Positions 57,620-64,000 of a stretch of DNA of 64,000 nt are shown here, piece after piece. Source of the stretch: Cryptomeria japonica (lineage: Eukaryota > Streptophyta > Pinopsida > Cupressales > Cupressaceae); the NCBI RefSeq assembly GCF_030272615.1, contig NC_081408.1, forward strand, positions 67,003,546 through 67,067,545. Direction: 5' to 3'. Numbering within the stretch: position 1 is the stretch's first letter; each line of letters opens with the position of its first letter. A model generated the notes under the pieces. The model saw only the letters and a list, made by a program, of their open reading frames with translations. It searched no databases and was not told the DNA's origin. Made by a program: the position numbers and the translations under genes.

Positions 57620-58706
57620 TGTTGGTATTTTGGTATGGTTTTGTCATTCATGTCAACACCTACTAAATACACCTACTTTGGAGATCCAACAACATTCACC
57701 GGCAAATAGTAAACTATGCAACAGTTACCGGTACATGGTTCATCGGTAGGATATAATGTTCACTGGAAGGATATATGTTCACTGGTACCTGCAATAACAT
57801 GGAAGACACTTGGTAATGTCAAAGACATCATGTGGACACTTTATTTTGAAGTAATAATCACTGGCATATTCTTATTTGCATATTTGCTTTTATCGACAAA
57901 TAGGTCCAGGTTATCTAGGGTTTCACTAGCAGGTTTATCTTTTCCAGATCAGCATGGCATGCTATGGAGATGATTTATTATTGTTGTAAATGCATTAAGC
58001 CAACATGTTTAATTGGTTATTGCATCGAATATTGTATTGTTTGTAAAATGTTTTTATTGTAATATCTTGTATAGCCGACCTACTAAAATTGGTCTCAGGG
58101 TATGGTATAAATGTAAGATCTTATTTGTAAGATCAAGTGTGGAATGTGAAAAAGATTTGTGTGAAGGTATATGCAAGATTAAGTAGAGGTATACATGAAG
58201 ACATCATTCGAAGGTGAAGTTAGGTTTTTGCAAAAGCATATCAGCATTACACCGGTACTGAATCCAGCATATGAAGATGCTATTTTGTGCAGTACATTCT
58301 TATTGGATTTAACCATCCAACTGTAGTCAATGTGACTCCCATTTGTGATTGAGCAGTGAGCTCTAGGCTGTTGGCCTTTCTACATGTGCAGACCCCTCTT
58401 TGTACACTTACTATCTGCAATAGTATCATCTGATTGTGGGTAAGGTTTCCCACTGTGGTTTTTCCCCTTAGAGGGTTTCCATGTACAAATATTGGTGTCA
58501 TATGTTGTGAATGACTTTGTCCTTATGTTTCATGCATTAATTCTTACTGGTATAGCAATTTTCTGTTAACACTATTTACCGGCATACATAACTAATTTAT
58601 TGGTATTAAGCATTAAGTTGGTTAATAAGTTTTTGGTTTGAATTTATTAGACAACTGATTCAGCCCCCCCCCCCCCCCCCCCCCTCAGTTGTCTCTAGGA
58701 CCTACA
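57620..58706 (+). repeat. 3' LTR of element D
   Basis: It runs from TGTTGGTATTTTGG to TAGGACCTACA. It differs from the 5' LTR mainly by transitions and by a C-homopolymer near its end. Confidence 0.9.
58664..58684. repeat. C21 homopolymer in the D 3' LTR
   Basis: A run of 21 C replaces the short pyrimidine stretch ACCCTCCTCTCTC of the 5' LTR. The opposite strand is G21 and could form a quadruplex. Its true length may be affected by sequencing. Confidence 0.8.
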
Positions 58707-59430
58707 TGGACTTGGTTTCTCTAGATATGAGAAAGGTGAGACCTCTGGAACAAAAGCTGAAGCATCAAAGAAGCAACCGACATCCAAGGATAAAGGTAAG
58801 AAAAAAATTAAACCTATGTGCTTTAATTGTCTCAAAGAGGGACATACTGCCAATGTGTGTAGAAGCAAGGCCTACAACAATTTTCCTTATTTTCAAAACA
58901 ATGTGCCTAGATCCAATAGATTCAATGGAAACTATTATGCATGCAACAAGTTTGGGCATAGAGCATTTGAATGCAGGTCGGTTTTGCACAACATTGGGAG
59001 ATATCCTCCAAGGACTCAAGGAGTTATCTCAAAACTTTCTATGAACCAGAATCCCAACCGGTACAATACCTATGACCATCGGTTAGACGGTTATCAGGCG
59101 GCAACTAGGTGGAGAGAAACTTGTTTGACCTTTCATGGTAGCGGTCACATTGCTGCAACATGTAGAAGGAAAAATGGAAATATAAACACTGGACCATGGA
59201 GAACACCTGGAATGGTATGCTATCATTGCAACAAACCGGGACACACTGCCAGAACTTGCAGACTAAGAAAGAATCCATCGGTTCATATACCAACCACTCC
59301 ATAAGGGAAGATTGATGTTGAAATAGTTCAAGTAGATATGAATAAAACTTGGAAAAAGAAATCAAAAGAAGAATCATAGGATGAACCTATTTTTGTGCCT
59401 AGTGTGGAAGTCTCTGAACTGGCAAACTAA
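58707..59430 (+). pseudogene. Gag-like protein, zinc-knuckle part (element G)
   Basis: Gag continues on the other side of element D. A Lys/Ser linker leads to knuckles CFNCLKEGHTANVC, YACNKFGHRAFEC (first Cys now Tyr), a third with Cys changed to Phe (CLTFHGSGHIAATC) and CYHCNKPGHTARTC. The first and fourth are complete. A stop near 59303 and one near 59378 precede the end at TAA 59428-59430. The first knuckle is better preserved than in B, showing that independent copies decayed from an intact four-knuckle ancestor. Confidence 0.82.
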
Positions 59431-59851
59431 GCTTCAAAAAATCTTAGGGGGAACATATTGGTAAATTATTTCAAACCCCTGGTTTATATCAGCAAAAGAT
59501 CTTTATCAGTATTTGTTACCTGTCCATCGATAGAAGATCTGAAGCGGTAAAAGGAAAAATTAGGGTTTGTACCCTAGCAGTGATGCATTTATTATGGTAG
59601 GTAAGAGTGGTTAAAAGGGATTTTCATTGTCACTTTTACTTATCTATTTTTGAAAGAAGAATTTTCAAGAGCAAAGCAACCAAAGCGATTTGTTTAGTAG
59701 TTGAAGAAATCTTGCAATCATTTTCAAGTAATCAGTGAAGAACACTAAGTGGTGAACTAGCAACCAAAGTGGTGTATTGTGCGTAATATCAACAAAACCT
59801 AAATTTCTGATTGTGAAGGTATTTTTCAAAATTCATTCTTATTATTTGGTT

Positions 59852-62800
59852 ATGGCTACTACATCACACTCTAGCTCTAGTGAACCCATAGATACATTTG
59901 AGTTTATTTAGAAGAAAATGAAATACAATGCCCTATCTCAAATTCCCACCAAATTTATTATCGAGGGAGATATTTTAGGGTATATAGACTATAATTTGGA
60001 AGACCTAGGATCCCTAGTAACTCATTCATAGCTAAGTTTGTTCTATGGAGATGACAAGAAGATTAAACCAAAGTATAGCATCCTTGAGAAGATGAAACTA
60101 CACAATGCGATATATTTTCTGAAAGAATTCTCTGAAGAACATATTCACATGATCCTCAATAGAGTGCATGGTGACAAGATGTACCTCGACCAAACCCATG
60201 ACATCACACCACAAGCGATTCATGCAGTCACCAGATTCTGAATGTTGGGGAAGTACCAGTTCTATGGAAGGTCACCAAAACTAAAATGACAGAGCTCATT
60301 GGTTTTGTGAGTGACCAACAAAAAATGACTATCAACACCATTAAAGATGATTTGGTGAAATATGCTTGCATGGTGATTGGTTACAGGACATTATATGCTA
60401 GAAGAATGAATTATGTCCCTACTACTATGGTAAATACTACTTACATGATGATTAAGGAAGATACTAAATATGACCTATGTACCTATTTATAGAAGCAATT
60501 ATTGGAGAATCTAAAATCCATCAAATAGAACAAAACTTTGAGGTTCAAGTTTGACCAACTTTTGGTTAGTCTATTCTTCTATTTTCAAGTTTATTTCCCT
60601 AAAGTAGGTGATGTTCAATGGTCTACTGACCTACCGATTTCTAGATAGATTAAGGAGAGTCTACAGGAAGTGGGAACTACATATCCTGAGGTTCTAAATA
60701 AGTATTTTGATGAATTTAGACCAAAGATGAAACAAATAATGATGATATCTAGTGATTTAGTCAAGGAGTATGAAGATGACATATGCTTCACAATAAGGAT
60801 AGATCACTGCATAATGGAAGTGATGGAACCTAGAAAGGAAGTAGTTGACCCTATGGGGTATGAAGTCATGAATGACATATTGATCAGGCATGCCTCCACC
60901 CTACTTTCCTCACCACTAGATGCAAAGAAGAAAAGAACCGATACCTACTTAGAGAGGGTCACACTGATTGAGGAGCCAAAGTAGAAAAAGAGCAAAGTTG
61001 TACCATTGGTATCAGTACTGGTTACATTTGCTAGTCCAAAAGTGACCAAGCAGACACCCGCCAAAAAGAAACTTGAGATTATTCTAGCAAAAGTATTTGA
61101 GAGGAAGCAGAAATCTAGGAATCACTCACCAGAGTTAGAAAACACTAAATCAGAGATTGAAATAAAGAAGTCAAGGCAATCAAGCAAAAAAATAAAGTCT
61201 ATCGATAATGTACCAACAACTTCTGCACTGGTAAATCCAGATATTACTTCTTATAAACCAATGACACATTGTTAGAGGTTAATAAAGAATATTAGGAGGA
61301 AAGTGCTTGATGATTTAAAGGAATATTTTGATGACTTTGATGATAGTGAGAAAGAGGATGTAGAACAAGAGGTCATTAAATATTTACGTATTAATGATCA
61401 GTCACTGTCTGAGATTAAATCTGTTACTCCAAAGTCTTTGTATAATTCTTTGGATAATAAATGGTGCATTGCCTTTGATAGAGAACAAGAGATCAGGGAG
61501 AAAAATTTTGCACAATACTTACCTGATGTTTCAAATTCTGAGTTGTTTGAAATTATGGATAAGCACAAAGGTATTTTCTTTATGAGAAGAAGGCCACTTA
61601 GGCTACTAGAAGGAAAAACCTCTAAAGTAGAAAAAGATACACTCATATAGGTTAAAGAAGCTGTCAAAATGCAACAAGTATTTGTAGCCACTAGGCAGGT
61701 TGATCAAGCACCTAACCTATCCTTAGAAAAATCAGATGAGGAATTTGACAATCAAGGAGAAAGAGTTACAAAATAAAATGACCCTATTGATGTTGATGCA
61801 TTAGATAATGAGGATGTCACTCTAGTCAAAGAAAAAGATGAGAAAGAGAAACAAGACAAAGAGAAGAGGAAAGAAGAAGATAAGAGGAAACGCAAAGAAG
61901 ATAAGAGAAAAGAAGAAGATAAGCAAAAAGAAGAAGAAAAGAGGAAGGAAGAAGAAAGGAAGAAGGAGGAAGAGAAGAAAAAGTAGGAAGAGGATGAGAA
62001 GAAGAAAGAAGTGGAGAAGAAACAAGAAGAGGAGAAAAAGAAAGAGTCAGAGAAAAAGAAAGAAAAAGAACAGAAAAAAGTGGAAGAGGAGGAAGAAGTA
62101 GAGAAGAGAAAACAAGAAGAGATCAAGGCCAAAGAAGGAGGACAAAATCCTAAGGAAACTGGTGATCAAACAGAGCAAATTGATTCAACCAATCCCACTA
62201 ATCTAACTCTTCCATGTCTGACTCAATCAATAGATGAGTCTGAGCTGCTATGAAGCATTAAACTTCCATAGGAGAGACTAGAAGAATTGCGGAAGAAGAA
62301 GGAATAGGATATCATACAATTTGTTGTTGACACCCTTAAAAGTCTAATTCTCAGTACTAACCTCCCTAGTACTGACTCCTCTCTATCCAAGCTCAAAATT
62401 CTTTGTATCATAGTGGAGGACTAGGTACAATGCTTGGAGGATGTTGCAGAAGCAACTACAAGTAAGAACCATGAAAAGGCACTTAATATTGCCTTAGTCA
62501 AGCAAATGAATGAACTCAGGACACAACTACTAAAGTAGAAGGATAATATCAATGTTGCTATGGGTGAGGGTAAATTACTTCTGAGTAAAATCTACCAACC
62601 CCATTTGTTTTGTGAAGATGTGCTCAAATAGAAAGCTCAACTCCAATCAAAGTTATAGGAATACATCAACAACTTCAAGATGCCCTATGATTTATTCATT
62701 GTCTATGGACAACATGTTCATCATTTTCAGCATCAGACTGCCAAGATGGACTTAGAAATCAGCAACTAGACTCAAGATCTGTAGGAGATTCAACTAGTCC

Positions 62801-63024
62801 TACTGCCTAAACTGTAGGTTCTTCAAAGATGTTTTCTCAACTTGGAAGCCATCATGGTAACTCAAGAGATGAGTACCATCAATGCAATGGAAGAACTAGC
62901 ATTCTAGATGAAGACTGAAAGTGAGGTTTCTACCTCGCTACTTGAGTCATGGACATTGGACATGAAGATTTTCATGTAGAACTTTAAATCTATTTTTGAT
63001 AAATTTCATTCCTTATTGTCATAA
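59852..63024 (+). pseudogene. ORF2 of element G: large protein of unknown function
   Basis: The ATG at 59852 (MATTSHSSSS) opens about 1,055 codons to TAA at 63022, with some 20 stops and one 1-bp deletion near 60240. It parallels ORF2 of B throughout: RVHGDKMYLDQTHDI, IKDDLVKYACMVIGY, YPEVLNKYFDEFRPKMKQ, YEDDI-FTI, EPRKE, PMGYEVM, PAKKKLE, SYKPMTHC, the Glu/Lys tract (about 61830-62130), STNLPSTDSSLSKLK and the terminal FKSIFDKFHSLLS. No known enzyme motif was found. Agreement to the last residue between two decayed copies implies that both descend from a functional protein. It could be a structural, RNA-binding or envelope-like accessory protein; that part is guesswork. Confidence 0.75.
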
Positions 63025-63247
63025 ACATCTACTCTGTTTTATTTTATAAAATGGATAGTTTGCATTACTTTTCTATTGTTGGCAAAGGCGGGGTAGTGTA
63101 CATTAAAATTTTGGTAAATGTTTATGCACTTACTTGCAATTTTTGTAAAGTGGGTAGTGTATATGCTTAGGGGGAGTAATTTTGATTATGGCATTTTTTG
63201 TTTAAAGCACTTAGATGTCAAAATTTTCCTAAGTGTTGCCATCAATG

Positions 63248-63261
63248 CCAAAGGGGGAGAT
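63248..63261 (+). promoter_or_regulatory. Polypurine tract of element G
   Basis: CCAAAGGGGGAGAT directly precedes TGTTGGCATTGTG at 63262. Confidence 0.87.
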
Positions 63262-64000
63262 TGTTGGCATTGTGATGATGTTTTGATTGTCATTGATGGA
63301 CACACACTTACTTGATGTATGAGTTATTCTTAGCCGGTAGTTATTCCAATCCGTATTGTATGTCATTGAATATGTAGTCTTTAGACTTGGTATTTTGCAG
63401 AAGATGGTTTACCAGTCACAAATTGACTGAAGACCCCAAGCGGTATGAAGATCTCAAGAAGTACAAGGATCTCAAGTAGAATGAAGGACCCGAGTGGTAG
63501 TCTACTTTTGATTAGAACACTATGATATTTTAGTCTTCATTTTTGACAACCGGTAATTAGTATATTGTATTAAATCGATACAAAACTGTGATGCATTACA
63601 AACTAGTATTATTGTAATGTGTGATCAGTTATCATCCACTGACACTTTGGTAGTGTTTTTGTGTCGTGTTACCAAAAATGTCTAGATACACTATACCTAG
63701 GAACTTGTAATCTAATCTTATTGGACCAACATGAAATCAGATTCCTTTATAAGGACATCATATCTAGGGTTTTCAAGGTGTGAAATCTATGAGAAGGTTA
63801 GGTCTGTGTGAAGATATAGAGTGTATAGATATAGAAGACTGAAGTAATGTTGAAATGAATTAACAATGAGCTGTCAAGGATCTAATTAAGCATATTGTTC
63901 TATTATCTAGATCATTCACTTATTGATTACTAATATCTTCGACAAGTCTAAAACCCTTAACCAAGTAGGCCTAGCAAAGCCTTTGTAAATCCTCTAACAA
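63262..64000 (+). repeat. 3' LTR of element G, cut by window end
   Basis: The first 739 bp match the 5' LTR at 42458 onward (GCATTGTGATGATGTTTTG, CCCCAAGCGGTATGAAGA). The remaining 400 bp should lie beyond the window. Confidence 0.87.

Larger units (their letters stand above)
44203..58706 (+). mobile_element. Element D: Ty1/copia retrotransposon with element E nested in it
   Basis: LTRs 44203-45278 and 57620-58706, primer-binding site, gag-pol 45336-49488 and polypurine tract 57606-57619. The 3' untranslated region is split by E (49612-57367). The flanks TGGAT (44198-44202) and TGGAC (58707-58711) form a 5-bp target duplication with one C-to-T change, and the host gag of G rejoins across it. 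Without E it is 6.75 kb. Confidence 0.9.
42458..64000 (+). mobile_element. Element G: non-autonomous gag + ORF2 element carrying nested D and E
   Basis: 5' LTR 42458-43596, primer-binding site, gag part 1 to 44202, then element D (44203-58706), gag part 2 58707-59430, ORF2 59852-63024, polypurine tract and a 3' LTR from 63262 that runs off the window. Without D, G would be about 7.9 kb to its LTR end, close to B. G sits inside the 3' LTR of F. It has no pol of its own. Confidence 0.87.

Noticed and set aside
59852-63024. ORF2 as a classical envelope gene
   Set aside because: No signal peptide, transmembrane segment or glycoprotein-like Cys pattern is visible. Envelope-like remains only one guess.

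Overview
The window is plant nuclear DNA built almost wholly from LTR retrotransposons, most of them inside one another. No host gene, tRNA or rRNA gene was recognised. The Tat-type Ty3/gypsy elements (two RNase H domains), Ty1/copia elements primed by initiator Met-tRNA, a captured plant mobile domain (PMD) gene, and long AT-rich LTRs with old, transition-dominated decay point to a seed plant with a large genome. A gymnosperm is plausible, but the sequence does not prove it.

Left part (1 to about 13000): the 3' half of Tat/gypsy element 1. Its gag-pol reading frame enters from the left edge and ends at 6347. It stays in one frame and is broken only by nonsense codons. Between pol and the 3' LTR (from 11128) lies a reverse-strand PMD gene with its own TATA box, a 25-codon first exon, a roughly 1-kb intron and a roughly 640-codon second exon.

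From 13033 rightward the DNA reads as a nested set. Element A (a non-autonomous element with gag and ORF2) is cut at 15656 by a reverse-strand copia element, H/I. H/I is split at 18188/36310 by a TG...CA sequence X, which contains non-autonomous element B (19325-26842) and the internally deleted Tat/gypsy element C (26849 to about 35990). H/I is split again at 36435 by copia element F, which carries a 344-bp TRIM in its RNase H. F's 3' LTR is cut at 42458 by non-autonomous element G. G's gag is cut at 44203-58706 by copia element D. D's 3' untranslated region is cut at 49612-57367 by E, a gag-only gypsy-type element. Target-site duplications, exact or with one mismatch, support B, D, E, X and the TRIM.

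Autonomous types (copia D, F, H/I; gypsy 1 and C) encode RT, RNase H and integrase. Non-autonomous types (A, B, G; E; the TRIM) do not. A, B and G share the primer-binding site, polypurine tract and LTR blocks of the copia elements and were probably mobilised by them. In place of pol they carry a long second ORF of about 1,050-1,100 codons that I do not recognise, conserved end to end between B and G. That ORF and the spliced antisense PMD gene are the two most interesting items. Decay follows nesting depth: the innermost element, E, has a gag ORF with a single stop codon.
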